This document shows, in pieces, positions 48,650 to 62,000 of a DNA stretch of 64,000 bases (position 1 is the first letter of the stretch; each line of letters begins with the position of its first letter). A program made the translations under genes and the position numbers. The stretch is from Bilabrum cf. latius. Its lineage: Eukaryota > Bigyra: Bicosoecida > Bigyra > Bicosoecida. Location of the stretch: the NCBI GenBank assembly GCA_965178125.1, contig OZ237740.1, positions 744,001 to 808,000 on the forward strand, written 5' to 3'. The notes beneath the pieces were generated by a model that worked only from the letters and a program-made list of their open reading frames with translations, made no database searches and was not told where the DNA came from.

Positions 48650-49246
48650 GCTTCCCTGGGGTCAGACAGGTTCAGGAGACGTGCGGGCTGCAATGGTCTT
48701 CGAAGACTCTAGTACACTGGTCCACACAAGCGGTCCTATATGACCCTTATGTAAGCAATGATTCAATACAACGAGCACCAGGATCGAATTGGAGCCCGGC
48801 TACGATGTTGTGAGCAGGAGACGAATCACCCATCACTCCCGGCCGATGATGCGCCGCCGGCGGCCATGGTTCCGTTCACTCCCGGCCGACGAGTAGTCCC
48901 TGCTGGGCATACATCTGAACAGTTCCTGCATTCCACAGTATCAGTTGGCCCAAATATCTGACAATAGACGCGCCGCTGCGCCCTTAGTCTCCTTCTTGTA
49001 GTACACACTTGAATTCCACTTTATCGGTAGCCCTTCCTTGACGCTCCGCAAACCCAACTTCCTCGTGTCGATTAGTGCGATCACGCTCATACCCATGCAA
49101 AGTATGAAAATATCAATCTTAATCATGGGGACAAGAGCGAGGCCCGTCCCTTTGCTTCCATTTTGCGCAATGAGATGGATCCGATCCTAACTGCAACTGC
49201 GGCCTTGCCAACAGAGTCTCGCTCATTTGGAATCCAAAAGCCGCAA
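48650..49246. other. Divergent intergenic region
   Basis: Promoter region shared by the 44756-48649 gene and the GH55-like gene. A direct repeat CACTCCCGGCCGA occurs twice, near 48836 and 48879. No gene seen. Confidence 0.5.
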
Positions 49247-52200
49247 ATGAATGCTAAACTAAGCGCGGTATTAATTTTAGCTACACTATGCTGTGCCATT
49301 GGTGACTCCTTGCCGGTTCCACCGCCGAACGATGGGCAACGAATAGCGGCGCGGCTTCGCTTGGAATCACAAGACTATGGAACTCACCGCGACTACATGA
49401 CAATGGCCCCCAGCCTTCGCAAAGCAAATGAATCCCTTCTGTTTACTGTATAGTGCTGCAGCGGGAAGCCGATTGCTGCTCCGACACATGCTGCGGGCCT
49501 GGCATTCAAGCCTTTGGCTTCAAATGCGACTGTGCAAGGCGGATATTTCGTCCCAGATACGCGTGGTGACTTTGTATTCGCTAGCACGAAAGGATCAAGA
49601 ACTGCTTCGCCTATGGTGATCCGCGCAGTTGATTCCGCTGAGAGCGTCGATTCGCCCGCTCGATCACGATCTGACGCGGCGCTGTGCGAAGCGGCAACCC
49701 CAAATTCGTCGTACTTGCCAGTCCCAGGGGGTTGGACAGATGATACCATACCACCGACTGGGGCATGTTTGCTGTAGGACGCGTTTCGGAGGGAAGATCC
49801 CATCAGCAGCGACTGGGTGTTCCAGCGCTGGTCCGTGCAGCTCCCTGCCGAGCAGCACAGCACAGCTCCGAGCACGTGCGAGATGAGTCGATCGAGCCAG
49901 AGCGGGCTGTTCATCTCATCGACGAGCCTAGATCGGCCGGGCACCGTGGGATGTGGCCTGCAAACAACGGACCCACTCGTAAACTTTCTTGCTGAGCCGC
50001 AGCGCATCAGCCTCAACAGTGTGAGGGTGGCGAATGGTTACCTTCGGGTGGCCTTGCGGAGCTACCCAGTCAAGCAATCATTTGAAGCTGGCCTCTACGT
50101 TTCCGTGAACGGGACCCACGCTGTCGTGTTTAGCAAGGGGTCCCAAGCAGGGCTAGTGCCGGGTGGTTGTGCTCGACCTGGAGATCATGATGGGGGCACT
50201 CATGGTGCCATTGGCGCTGCCCGTGCCCCTGCCGCTGCCACTGGCGCCCGGGACCAGCCTGCCGGCTCATCGGAAGCGGCCTCACTAAACCTGATGATTG
50301 ACCTCAGTCCCGCATGGGCAAACCTGACCATGCAATGCAGCGATGGCAGCCGTCCCGTGACCGTATCTCACGAGCACGGTCTGCAGATCTGGGGGCTGGG
50401 GCATGGGGCCACAGGGGCCATGACTCTTGGCATTGGTGCTGCGCTGGGAGGACCCGGGCTCCCACCTGCCAGCCCCAGAGACCCGCCGGCGAACATATCG
50501 GTGGCTGGAATCGCTGCTGTTTCGACCGGTGCTTGGTTCGAGTCGCCTGCGGTGCTCCAGCCGATCCAAGGTCGGGCGAGGTTCACACCAGCATACTTTG
50601 GAAATTTGACGCAGGCTCGTGCGTTCGACTGGGGCGTGATTGACCCCACCTAGCAGCCGTTTAACGCAGACCCGTCGGGCGCTGCCGATTCAACGCATGC
50701 ACTGCGATTCGCGCTCGACTTTGCCAGGCGTAGCGGGCTAGCCGTCAGGCTTCCCGTAGGCAACTATTCTGTCTCCGATACGCTGTCGCTGTACCAGACC
50801 GGATCACGGTACGAGTCCTACATTCTGAAGGGACAGCGCTTGCCGCTGGACGAGGTGGTCCGTAGGAGATCGGCAGGCTAGCCAACTCGAGCCACGATCT
50901 ATTTGAGGCGGAGCTCTCCTGGGTACACCGACCCCAGTTAGGGCAAGTACGTCATCCACGTCCGACGTGTTAAGTACTAGGACCTTGGGTGGAACGCCAA
51001 GCCAAACAGCAACATGAACAACGTCATCGAGAGCGTAGACGTCGTGATCGGGGACGGAAACCCCGGCGCTGTCGGGGTCAGGCTGCGAGGGGCGCAGGCA
51101 TCCCACCTGCAGGACGTCACGGTGGACGCGGGCAGCGGCGCGATCGGGATAGCCACCCTGGCTGGGTCTGGCGGTGGGCACTCGAACGTGACTGTGCGCG
51201 GCGGTCGCTTTGGCATCGACGGGCGGCTCGCGCAGCCGGGGCCGACCCTGTCTGGCGTCGTGGTTGAGGGATCTTCATGCGCAGGGCTGGTCTACGCAGG
51301 GCTGCAAACACTCTCTTTGACGGGGGCGCGAATCGAAGTTCCAAGCGGTGTCCCGGCGGTCGTGGCTGGCTGGCCACTACCAATCCAGTTCCCGAACAGC
51401 TCTAGCAGGGGCCTTCCGTCAGGCGGCTGCATCTTGCCAGACCTGGAGGATTTCCAAGGACCTGACCCTGCTCTCTCTGGTCAGATCACTATCTCAGACA
51501 GTGGACTATCTCAGGGTGTAATTGGCAGAGGCATGCGCTTCCGATTGGGAGCTGGGGTATCATCAGTGGCCAAGAGGCTCGCAGGATAGGCGTCCTACCC
51601 GCTGATTGTAGCTAGCAACATGATCACACTTCGCAACGTCTTCCTATATAGTGCTGCTTCTCAGTAGGGGCGCGCTGAGGACCGTGCAAGCAATGTGACG
51701 TTCGTCAACCTGACAACTCTGCAGCTCTCGCCGCTGCAGTGCGCCCCTGATAGCCAAGGGGTGGCAAGGGGGCACATCGAGGAGCTCTCGGTGTCCCAGC
51801 CAATCCCCCCCTTCTACAAGCACAACTGTCCAAAGCTCGTCCCTTACCAGCTCAAGCCAGAGATTGTGGCGTTTGGAAACCGTTCGATCGGGCCAATGCT
51901 TCGACGCGGGTTTGCGTGTGGCGACGACGTGCCGCCGGTCGCACCCGACACGGTGACTCAATTCACGTATCGAGCAAGGGAATTCCCATCATTGGATGTG
52001 CCGGGGCTGGTGTCAGTCAAGGACTTTGGGGCTGTAGGTGACTCGCAGCATGACGATGCCCCTGCAATTCGTGCTGCCATTCAGGCGGCAGTTGCAGGTG
52101 CAAGCACCCTGCAATCACGCCCGTCTGTGCTGCTGCCCAAGGGGCAATTCCGCCTCAACTCCACGGTGTTTGTGCCGCCCTGCTGCCGATTAATCGGAGT

Positions 52201-53293
52201 AGGTCAGCCCCTCAGCACGATCATCTCTGGGCCCGAGGGTCTGGCAGCCCAAGACATGAGCGACCCACGCCTGGACACTGCCTTCCCACCGCCCCTGCTG
52301 CAGTTCGAAGCAGGAGAGTGTGCCGCGATGGAGGGAGCTCAAGCTGGCGATGAATTGCCAATGCTAGGTTCTGCCTTATACGCAGTCGATCTGCAGACGT
52401 GGGACACGCAGTCTAACGTGACATCCGTCATGTGGAAGGCTTCGGGCATGGTGCCTGTGTCGGCATCTAGCTCTGCCAAAGTCCACAGCCGCGCCGAGGA
52501 CTCCTCCTAGTCTGCCTAGCCAGGCATCGCAGCCATCAATTCATGGACCAAGGCCATTCGAGAATCTCCTATTCCTGCTGGACGGCTGAACGTCTGGAGG
52601 CAGGCGCACACGGATCGGGCACCCACCCTCGAGTTTACGGGTGGCACGGACGGGGAAAGGCACGCGAAGAAAGTCCCTGCCATGTCACCGCAGACAGTAG
52701 TGGGGGGTAGCACGCCGAGCAATGCCTCCATTCTTGCGATTACTTTCTACCAAGAGGACATTGGCCCGAACGGCCCGCCCTACCGTCACCTGCTCGTGCA
52801 AGGCAATCATCAGGCAGGTGGCAGCGCAGTGTTCATGCATCTCGACCCTGAGCACGCCGGGAGGTGCGACGCGCAAGTCGAGGTGCGGGACGCGGGTCCT
52901 TTCTTGGCGTATGGCATGAAAGCAGAGGGTAACATGGCCCCTCTTTGGGTGAGAAACGCCTCAAGGGTGCTCGTGACCGGCTGGGGAGGGCTTGCGTGCG
53001 CCATCCCCCGCAACCAGTCGTACCCCAAGGGTCTCGTGCAAGACCCGCCGTCCCTGGTGCGACTTGAAGGGTGCGAGCAGAGTCCAGGTGGGTGCGCTCT
53101 GTATGGTCTGATTGACTACGGTTCTGTATGCGGGGCTCATGACGGGTTCGTTGGCGTGCCGCCCACGGAGTGGACGTTCGTGGCCTCTCGCAGCAGCAGC
53201 AGCAGCAGCAGCAACGACGACGCCGCGTGGGTGACGACACCACCGCTTGTTCGCCCCGTTGCATACTACGGCTCGTAGCCGCCAAGCCTCTGA
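49247..53293 (+). CDS. Secreted GH55-like protein with two beta-helix (pectate-lyase-3) domains
   Basis: A 1,348-aa frame with over ten UAG codons and a TGA stop. The start at 49247 gives a signal peptide (MNAKLSAVLILATLCCAIGD); an upstream Met at 49163 is possible but less likely. Two Pectate_lyase_3 halves are visible: NADPSGAADSTHALRFALDF with LPVGNYSVSDTLSLYQTG, and VKDFGAVGDSQHDDAPAIRAAI with LLPKGQFRLNSTVFVPP. Two tandem right-handed beta-helices are typical of glycoside hydrolase family 55 exo-beta-1,3-glucanases. NxS/T glycosylation sites are frequent. A poly-Ser run (SSSSSSS) lies near the C terminus. It is likely extracellular and acts on glucans; the catalytic Glu was not located. 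It may have arisen with the neighbouring beta-helix gene. Confidence 0.78.
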
Positions 53294-53515
53294 ACTGCGC
53301 TGCAGGTGATAGCATGCTCGGCATAGAAGCCTACTGGTAGTCTAGGCTCAGCAGGCTGGCAGACTCGTCAGCCGGACCACGGCCTTTTGTGTGGATTGCA
53401 AACAGGAAACTTCGTTTGACTCTCCGAGGAGTCCACAAGTGTTACCCTCAGATTTACTAGATTATCAATTGATCTGATCGAAGCTGAACGAAGTCGTCAT
53501 TTTTGTATCAGTACA
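53294..53515. other. Intergenic region
   Basis: Short gap between the two beta-helix genes, AT-richer than its surroundings; no feature seen. Confidence 0.5.
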
Positions 53516-55702
53516 ATGCCCCTTTTCAACAAGTTGCAGTTGGCTGCTGCCGCGCTTGGTTGCATGTTGACGCAATGTAGAAGCGCTAGAGTCCATGTAT
53601 CTCCTGAAGGGGTATGCAGTAGTCCGTATGGAACCAACAAGCAAAGCTCAAATGCGACACAGTGCACGCTTCGGATCTAGCAAGCGATTCATTCGTGCAT
53701 GTCTTACGAAGCATGCGAAGGCGTGCAGTTGAACAACGGATCCACATATCCAGTGGTTTGCAATAGGCCGAATGAGGCCGCAATTGAGTTTAATGGCACG
53801 GCAAATTTGTGGTTTGGCTCTCTTAATTAGAACAACCCTGCCACGCTGCTTGTGCAGTACGGTGGAGATCTTTGCCGCGGCATCGTCGCATAGGATGCAC
53901 TGAACCTTACGTTGTAGAACGTGAATCTAGATGCATACAGGCCCCCGTTCACACTACTTGAGGCAGTTTCGGTCGAATCAGCTCCGGGACACCAGCAGAA
54001 TGCGACCTTCACCTTCTCGAACAGTTTGGACGCGAGCATGTCGGGCCTCAGCAGCGGTTCGCAGCCATGGCTAAAGCATGTAGACACCCTATTTCCGTTC
54101 AGCTACGACGAAGATAGAGTGATAGACCCCGCGAATCCTGCTTGGAAAGGAGGGCACTGCTCGTTTTCTGCACCCTCCCCCCAGTCCGACCTGCCCGGAT
54201 CCGCGTACCAGCCTCTGCAACTGGTGAGCATGTCAAATCGGACCGTGAAGATGCCTTGCAACGGCACCGATCCGCCAAAGCCTGGCGCTCTCTTTGTTGC
54301 GAGGCACTACAGCAATCATGGTGCTGTAGTATGGTGCATTCGGTGCACCAACCTTTCCATTGCCTCGGTGGTTGTGCACGCTGGGGCGGGGATGGGGCTG
54401 CGGTGCGACCTTTGCAAAGGCACGACAGTGCTAGAATCTGGAAGTGGCGTGAGAAGGAGGCAGGAGCGCATGAAAGATACTTTACACGAGCAGCATGGTC
54501 CTAGCATGCCACCAGGGACAGGTGCTGGGCCTAGTGCTTCCAACGGGAGACTAGCCATGAGCGCGACAGCCGACGGGCTGCATTTCATGTCAACGAGGGG
54601 CGACATACAGGCGCATCAGTTGTATATTGAGGGCCAAGGTGACGACTGCATGAACGTGCACGGAAACTACATCACAATTTTGCCTCTTGGCGGCAGTGGT
54701 GGGGCCCAGGACGAGGAGTAGCGGCGGCGTGCAGGCCCCGGGAGGCACGAGAGCCCCCCGGGCTGGCTGCCGTACCGTAATGACAAAGGGGCCGGCTGGT
54801 TGACTGATCTGCCGTCGAAGCTTATCGGGGATGAAGTCAGCTTCGTCCGTGGAGACACGCTGCAGAGCTTCAACCACTCGTCTAGTCTGCTCGCTGCCGG
54901 TGGAGCACAACACGATCCTCCCGACCACCGGGCCACTGGCTAGGCCTAGAGCACGTTAGGCGAGCCGGCAACCTCGCACATCCTTGCCGCAAACTCCACG
55001 CATGTTCTCCTCGCCGATGCGTTGCCGCCTGGCTTTGAGCCGGGGCGAGATGCCATCATCTCAATCGACGCATAGCCGTCTACGGTCATAGTCACAGAGT
55101 CCGTCTTCAACCGCACCAAATCAAAGGGGTTAATGCTATCGGGGGGCCGATCAATCACCGTGCAGAATAACCTGTTTGAGTTGGTGCCTCATGCAAACGT
55201 GCTGCTGGGTAGTGGCACGTCACTGGGGTACTCGTACACGGAGGGGCCGCCCGCCCGAGGCCTTCGCGTGGGGAACAACGTGTTCGTCGGGGGGGCGCAA
55301 GGGGGTGGGGGCATAGATGGTCTAGGGGTTATCTAGCTGTCCGCGTGCGGCCAGCAGAGCTACTCACAGCGCGCATGCGTGCAGTTGCGCGAGCTGCCGC
55401 CCTTTGGGTACTTTGCAGATGTCGCCATTTCGAACAACACGTTCCATAGGCTTACCTATGTTCAACCGTTCGTGTATGCAGGGTTGGTGGACGGACTGTT
55501 AATTGAACGGAACTTGGTACTGTACCAAGGCGGCGCGCGGCCACCCACTGGTCAGGGTGACGGCTGCCTCTACGGCAATGTGGAGGGCTCCGTGGAAGCC
55601 CGAGGCAATGAGTGCGAATTTTTCGATGGAGTGCGCGGGCACCTGTCCGGAGAACCAAAGAGCTAGAGGGATTGCAGGTTCGAGTGTGCCCCAACCCTGT
55701 GA
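53516..55702 (+). CDS. Secreted GH110-like right-handed beta-helix protein
   Basis: A 728-aa frame with about eleven UAG codons (Gln), TGA stop. It starts MPLFNKLQLAAAALGCMLTQ, a signal peptide. The central segment ADGLHFMSTRGDIQ followed by GQGDDCMNVHGNYITIL matches the GH110-type alpha-galactosidase pattern DG.HF..CRG...DDALNVHG. The repeated ITVQNNLFELVPHANVLLGS and VAISNNTFHRLTYVQPFVY segments are beta-helix coils. Cysteine and NxS/T content support secretion. It lies 222 bp after a GH55-like gene on the same strand, so the pair may act on the same polysaccharide. GH110 is a recognition call, not a search. Confidence 0.72.
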
Positions 55703-56044
55703 TACCCGTTAGATTGTGGTTTTTGTTGTGGGCTAATCTTGGCCCACCTGCAGTGCACGGAGGTGTTGGTTGGCCTTGCGACCGTAGCAGCATTTTCACG
55801 GTCGCATCTAAGTGGCGATTTTCAGGATGAAAGGTAGTCTTTTCTAAGCGTTCTGACTGAGTCTTCATCTGGACTACTTGAATCATGCGAAAAGACGATC
55901 GGACCAGACAATTTGGGACAGTGAGAAGAAAACGGTATTTCCACGGCCAGCCGGCAATCTGCACCGATGAGTCGATTCACGTGCTTTTTTGTTGATTTAG
56001 CCTCCTGAATATCTCAGCAAATATACTGGCTTGAGCAAGGTAGC
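55703..56044. other. Intergenic and probable 5' exon region of the histidine kinase
   Basis: The kinase frame is open from about 56006 without an ATG, and the 3'-splice-like atatctcag lies at 56007-56015. A first exon with the true start is therefore expected in or before this stretch (ATGAGTCG at about 55965 is one candidate). Confidence 0.45.
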
Positions 56045-59000
56045 TTGGTTGGTCTGTTCGGATCGGGTTGCAATCCGTACCTCGACGATGGCAGACGCCT
56101 TAATGCGTGGGGCATCTTTGCGAGCCTCCTGATCTCGCTAGTGGTTGGCCTCGGAGTGTTTTCTATGCTGCTTACCGAATTCAGCGCTTCTCTCAGTATT
56201 CAGGATGCGTACAACGTCACAGATTTGGGAATTGGAGAGCCCGCGGACGGACCGTCGTCCGAAATGGAGACAAGGCTGCCCTTGCTGGACGAGCTGCTCG
56301 GCCACCAGTTCATGTTTCATCAGCAAGCTGGGGACAATTTGATTTCATTGTACAGTATTTTGCTCAGTGGGATATCCATTGCAACGCCAGTCATCGCGCT
56401 TACGCTGGCTGCGATCTACTTGCCCCTGTGCACCGATCGAAGCAGCCTGAGCCTTCGGTTCGGCGCCGTGATTAGCTTGGGCGCAGCGGCCCGATACGCA
56501 TTTCTGTGGACTTACATAGTTGAAGCTGAAATATCGTATCTCCCAATGGAGCTGTGGACTGCATTTTACCCTGTCTCGTCTGACATACACTCAGGCGAGT
56601 ACGTGAGGTTCGCATTCCTTTCGCAGCAACTGCTACTCGCTTTTTGGTTTTCCACGGCGCTGGGACTAGTCTGGGCTTTTTCGTCTAGTCGATCTACCGT
56701 CGCTATGGCAATGCAGACGATCATTCCCGTGGTCGCGGCCATCGTGCTGCAGGGGACGGGCTACCTCGCCCTCTTTCGCGAGCGGCGGCTTCTGGACCAG
56801 CTGGGATTGGGTACTGTCAGGAGGGCAGGATTGCTCCCGAGCCTAGCGTGCATTCGCAGGGCGGTCAGTGAGTTAACAGCAGCAGATGGTGCCCTGGTGG
56901 TGCCGCAGCGGGCGCTGTCCAACTGGACCGCCACCACCCTTCTCGACTTCATTGGGGGAGCTACGAGCGGTGGCATGATCAACCCGCGCCGCTCTGGGCT
57001 GGGTGTCAACTTGACAACCACGAATCTGACGGGCAATCCAGGTTCCTACTGGTTGGAGTCGCACGGCGACGACGTCATGGATGAACCCGCCTTCGTGCTT
57101 CAGCCAGCCAATCTTCAGCCGGACACGCTCGAGTTCGTTTACGAGGAGCTTCGCTTCGTGTCCATCATCGTTGTTCTTGTTGCTATTATCCTGTACCTAG
57201 GCCAGTGCATGTTTTGCGCAGCTCCTGGTCCGGCGCCTCGAAAGGGGGAGAAGATCGACGCAGATTTCTGTCAGCTCCACGACTTCGCGTGCTGCAAGTC
57301 CGTGCAGATGGCACTGCTCGAAGCGGAGGACAGGGGGTGTTGCCACGAAGAAGGCGGCCATGCAGTAAAATATCAGGAACCAGGTAGTGGTGGAGGTCCG
57401 CTCTGCTGTCAGACTGCCACAATATCAACCGGCAGTAGCAAGCCAGCGGGCTTGGGCGTGGTCTGCCTGATGGCATTCTGCGGCGTGCTGGAGGAGGACC
57501 TCGCCGGGGATGACGATGACAGCGACGATGAAGGGCAGATGTCGCTGGGAGGATCGGGTGGTCAAACCAGGAAGACTGCCCATCGGTCTCGGTCTCACCT
57601 GGCCACGACCAACGATTGGCCGTAGTACCAGCAGAGAGCCCTGGACTTCGCGAGGCAAGGCATGGCCCGCATGCACCTCGCAGGCAGGATCGCGACCGAC
57701 TCGGTCACGCCATCGCTCCAGCGAAAGAGCATGGTCAGGACCGGATCGCACCGCCGAGGCAGTACTCTAGCTGGTTCCAAGTCTATTCTCAGGCAAGACA
57801 GCGAACTGAATGGGAGCTCGAGGACGAACTCAGGAGACAACGACGGGCCCGATGAGGATGGCATTGAGAACGACACGTCCTCCGATGCGACAGGAGGGGG
57901 CAGTGTGGCCTAGCGAGAGCTGCGGCGGGTGTAGGGACCAACTTTGATGACTTTAAAGGCCCTCCTGTTCATCAGCTTGATCATGGCACATCCGGAACTC
58001 TCTGGGGTTCAGACGGGGTGCTCCCCTCTCGCCTTCTCTTCCACCATGTCTGCCGTGGCTGCTGGTGCTGTCGCCAGACGGCTCGGTCCTGAGCCCAACC
58101 TGGCGGGACTGCAAGAGCTGGAGGGAATTTTGTCATTCAATGGGAACTCTACCGGCTTATTCTTGACGGCAGGGTTAAGGCTTGGAGCTCGGGATCCACC
58201 AGCGCCAGTTTTTGCCCAGCTTGGGGCTATTTACAGGACGAATCTTCTTGCCTCGCAGCTGCACTTTGACGACATGCAGCGAGATGTGCGGTCTCGTCAA
58301 GCTTAGACTGTGATTTGGGCGATGGCGGTGCACATGTTTTCAGAGACCATTGCACTTGCTGTGGTTTTGCTCATGATGAGGCACGTGGCCTTCGTGGTCG
58401 AGCTGCGGCAGGGCACAGCGAGAAGCGAGCAGCGGAGGCGAGCTCTGCTTGCCATGCTAAGGCTGCTTCTTCACGACACGCTCTCGCCCCTAAACGCTCT
58501 GTCGCTCAGTTTGGAGGAGATGTCTGACAGCCTGGGGCAGTGGAGGAGCTACTCTCACCGGGTCCAGACTCTCGCCATCAGGTACCGGAAGAGCCGACCA
58601 TCTAGGTCAGAGGGAAGGAACAACTCGAGCGACTCAATTCGCCGGAAAGGCAACCTCATAGGCTCGATGGGATCGATCAGCAGTCGTCAGTCGGACGCCA
58701 TCCATCGCAAGCCGAGCCAAGTCGAGCACGCAGCTGTCTCTAGCTTGCAAAGTCCCAAAGACGTTGTGTCAATGATGATTGCAACGGCAGCGGAGCCCAC
58801 AGTCGAGAGCCCCACGCAGCCAGCTGGGGCCAGCTCCGGAAGCGCAAGCACCAACACATCCAGGGGACGGACGACGCGGAAATCCAAGGGCACACCACGA
58901 GGCGGCTCCGGATCTGCGTCCCCGCAAACTGACCACTCGCGTAGTAGCCGCGGCAGTGGGAATCTCAGCAAGATTGAGCGGGCCAAGCTTCGAGGAGCTC

Positions 59001-62000
59001 CTCGGACATCTCTGCTGAAGGAGATGCAGACACTGCGGAAAGACGTGGTGCCTGCCATGGCCTCATCGGCTGGTGGCATCCAGCGAATCCTGAGTGACAT
59101 GGTGAGCCTTCAGGATGCCCAGAACGGTAAGCTGCGCTTGGCGATGGAGCCAACGAATCTTGGACAAGCGGTCAGCGAGTCCATCTTTAGAGCATTTCGC
59201 GCTCTGGCTTCGACGTACCAGGTACAGCTGGAGCAGTGGGCAGACTAGGTGGCCGACAGCACCAACTACGAAGAGATGATGGTGAGGTCGTTCAGCAGGC
59301 AGTATGTGGCTCCTGGCCTCGTGAAGCAGGTTGCAACCAGGGTCAAGCTATCCTCTCGCTTGACTGGCGATGGGCAAGCAGGGCTCGATTTCCTCACGCT
59401 CGGGCTGATGGACGCCACTAGGACCAATGGTGAGGACAGCGATGACACAGCTGACTTGCCACGGGCCGGCGCGCGGGCGATGGTGCCCTTCAAGGACGTG
59501 TCTGGAGCCTAGCATCGGACAGCAGCCACAGAAATGGCCGCTATGGTTGTGCCTGAGCAGGTGGCGGAGCATATCCCCCTCGCGGCTCAGCTCCTGTACA
59601 AGCCAGCGTGGGGTCTTCTGGTGGAGTAGCAGTCTATCCTAGTCATGTGCGACCTTCCAAGGCTGCAGCAGTGCCTGGCCAACTACTGCTCCAACGCACT
59701 AAAGTTCTCCAAGAGAAAATAGGAGGACGTGTAGCACGAAGCACGCGAAAGGCCGCGTTCCAACCTATCCAGGGTGCCTACCGAGCAGAGGAAGAGCCTG
59801 CATGCCGTTATGCAGAGTCGTCGGGGGTCCGATCGCCACCAAACCAAAATGAGCATGGCGTCGGGGATGCAGGTCTCCATTGACCACTCGCGCAAGAACT
59901 CTGGCACTCCAATGACGGGCACGCGCCGCTTGTCCAATGGCAAGCGCCCATCGGTATCACAAGCCAGTGCGCATCCGCCTACAATGCGCAGCTAGCAGGT
60001 GCCGAGTGATGGTAGTCACAACGCAGACGTCGTGGGCCGTACGACCAGCCAGACTGATTAGGTTGTAGGTATGTCATGGAGGCAGGGAACGATAGGGTCC
60101 AGGAAGACGTCCGGTGAGTCGCTTGTGTCTGCCGCACACAAGCGCTTGTCAGGAGCCCGGGCATCAGATCACGACATCAGCTAGTTGCAGTCTCCTGGGG
60201 TGCTAAACAGCAGCGGTGTGACGAATGGATCAACGCCCGAGTAGCAGGCCACCCGACGACTCACGGATGCTGGGGATGTATCCCAGCAAGCTAAACAGGC
60301 GCACACGAAGACAGCGTCACGACCGAAGCGACTTGAGCAGCAGGCCTCGCTCGGAGCCACTCGCAGGCGGCCTTTGCCGCCTGCTGTGTCGAGTCACACC
60401 ATTGATGACGCGCCCGGCACATCCTCCGGTCAGCCGCAGGCCTCGGGGGTCCCACGCATGCCGAGCGCTTCAAACTTCTCGGATCGATCGAGCGACTCTA
60501 GGCACCGGCCTAGAGGTGTGGGGCGTGTATCTGCCCACATCCAGGTCGAGCGCGGGCCCTCTACCGGCCCCGCGGAATCTCCGTCATCCCACACGCAAGA
60601 CGGCAAACAAGGAGGGCAACCGAGCGACAAGACCTCCAACAGCCTACCAGAGAGTGGTGTGGTGATTGGGACAAGCGAGCTGCCGCCGCCGTTATGGGAC
60701 TATGACGCGCTTGAGAAGTCTGGAACGCTGGGCCCCACACGGCTCGCGGCCTTCAGGGCGATGCTTTCGAACCTTCGATCACACAGGAGGGCTTTAAAGA
60801 GGAGAAGCTAGACGACGGCCGGGACGGCGCACGGCGGCAGAGCTGAGCACAAGCGCCGAGGCAGCATTAAGTAGAGGCGATCCAGGCGATTCAGTATCAA
60901 GGAACTCACGAGCCCTCGGAACAAGAGAGCCTCCACCAGTGCGGTTGATGCGCACACCGCAGCGGTAGAGCAAGATTCTCCAGAGTCGCCGCCGCATGGC
61001 TCCACGGCAAAGGTGTCACCAACTCCCGCAGGTGTAGAGCCTGCTCATTCGCCTACAGGTGTGGAGACAGGCAGCTCCAGCTGGTCCCAGATCCAGACTA
61101 CCATGCTAAATGCGGTGTCGCCCAGCACCTCCAGAGCATCTCGACCGAGGCTCAGGGACCTAATCGCGACTTGGGTCACCTGCCAGGCGGGGCGCACGCA
61201 GACCATGATGCTGGCTGGGCTGCGACAGCATTGTGCCGATATGCTGCACCAGCAATCGGTTGTGGCAGCGTCTGCATCGGCCTCGGCTTCTAGCATCATC
61301 GATCATGGTGAGAATGTTCACCGCCAGCGCTTTGATTTCTCTGCAGCTCCTGCGATGATCGGACGCAATGATGGGGGTCACGGTGCTCCAGTCAAGCTGA
61401 TGCCAGTCTTGCCCACCGAGCGCGGGAGGACCTCGTCAATGCCCCCATCGCCGCGGTGGCCCTCGCTCAAGGCGAGGCACGGTGGTGCGGCTGCAGCTGC
61501 GGGGATCGGCACCCCCTTGCACCCCGTACAAGAATCTGACACGACTTCGCGCACGCGAGGCAATTCGACAGCGACCAGCAGCAGGCAGAGGTCGAGGGAC
61601 CCAAGCTCCAGGGCAGTCCATGATGGGGACGTGGAGGCGAGCAGCAAGGACAGCAGTCCTACCACAGGCACTGGGAGTGGAACGGTCACAGGCACTGGAA
61701 CCGGGACAGGGACAGGAACAGGCACTGGGACCGGCACAGGGACAGGGGGCACCGGTTCAAGGCTTGCAAGCGCTTCGAAGCACGCGGCGAAGCACGAGGC
61801 CAATGCTGCGGTGGCTCACGACGTCGACCCGCAAGAACCCGACTCGATCCGTGCGATCCGCAACGTTCTTGACCACGCTCACACCAAGAGAATGCGAGAG
61901 ATGGCGGAGATTTCTCGGGGTGCTCGCACCATATCCTTCTGGGTCTGGGACGACGGAGCGGGGATCGCTGCGAAGGACAGGAGACGAGTCTTCCAGCCCT

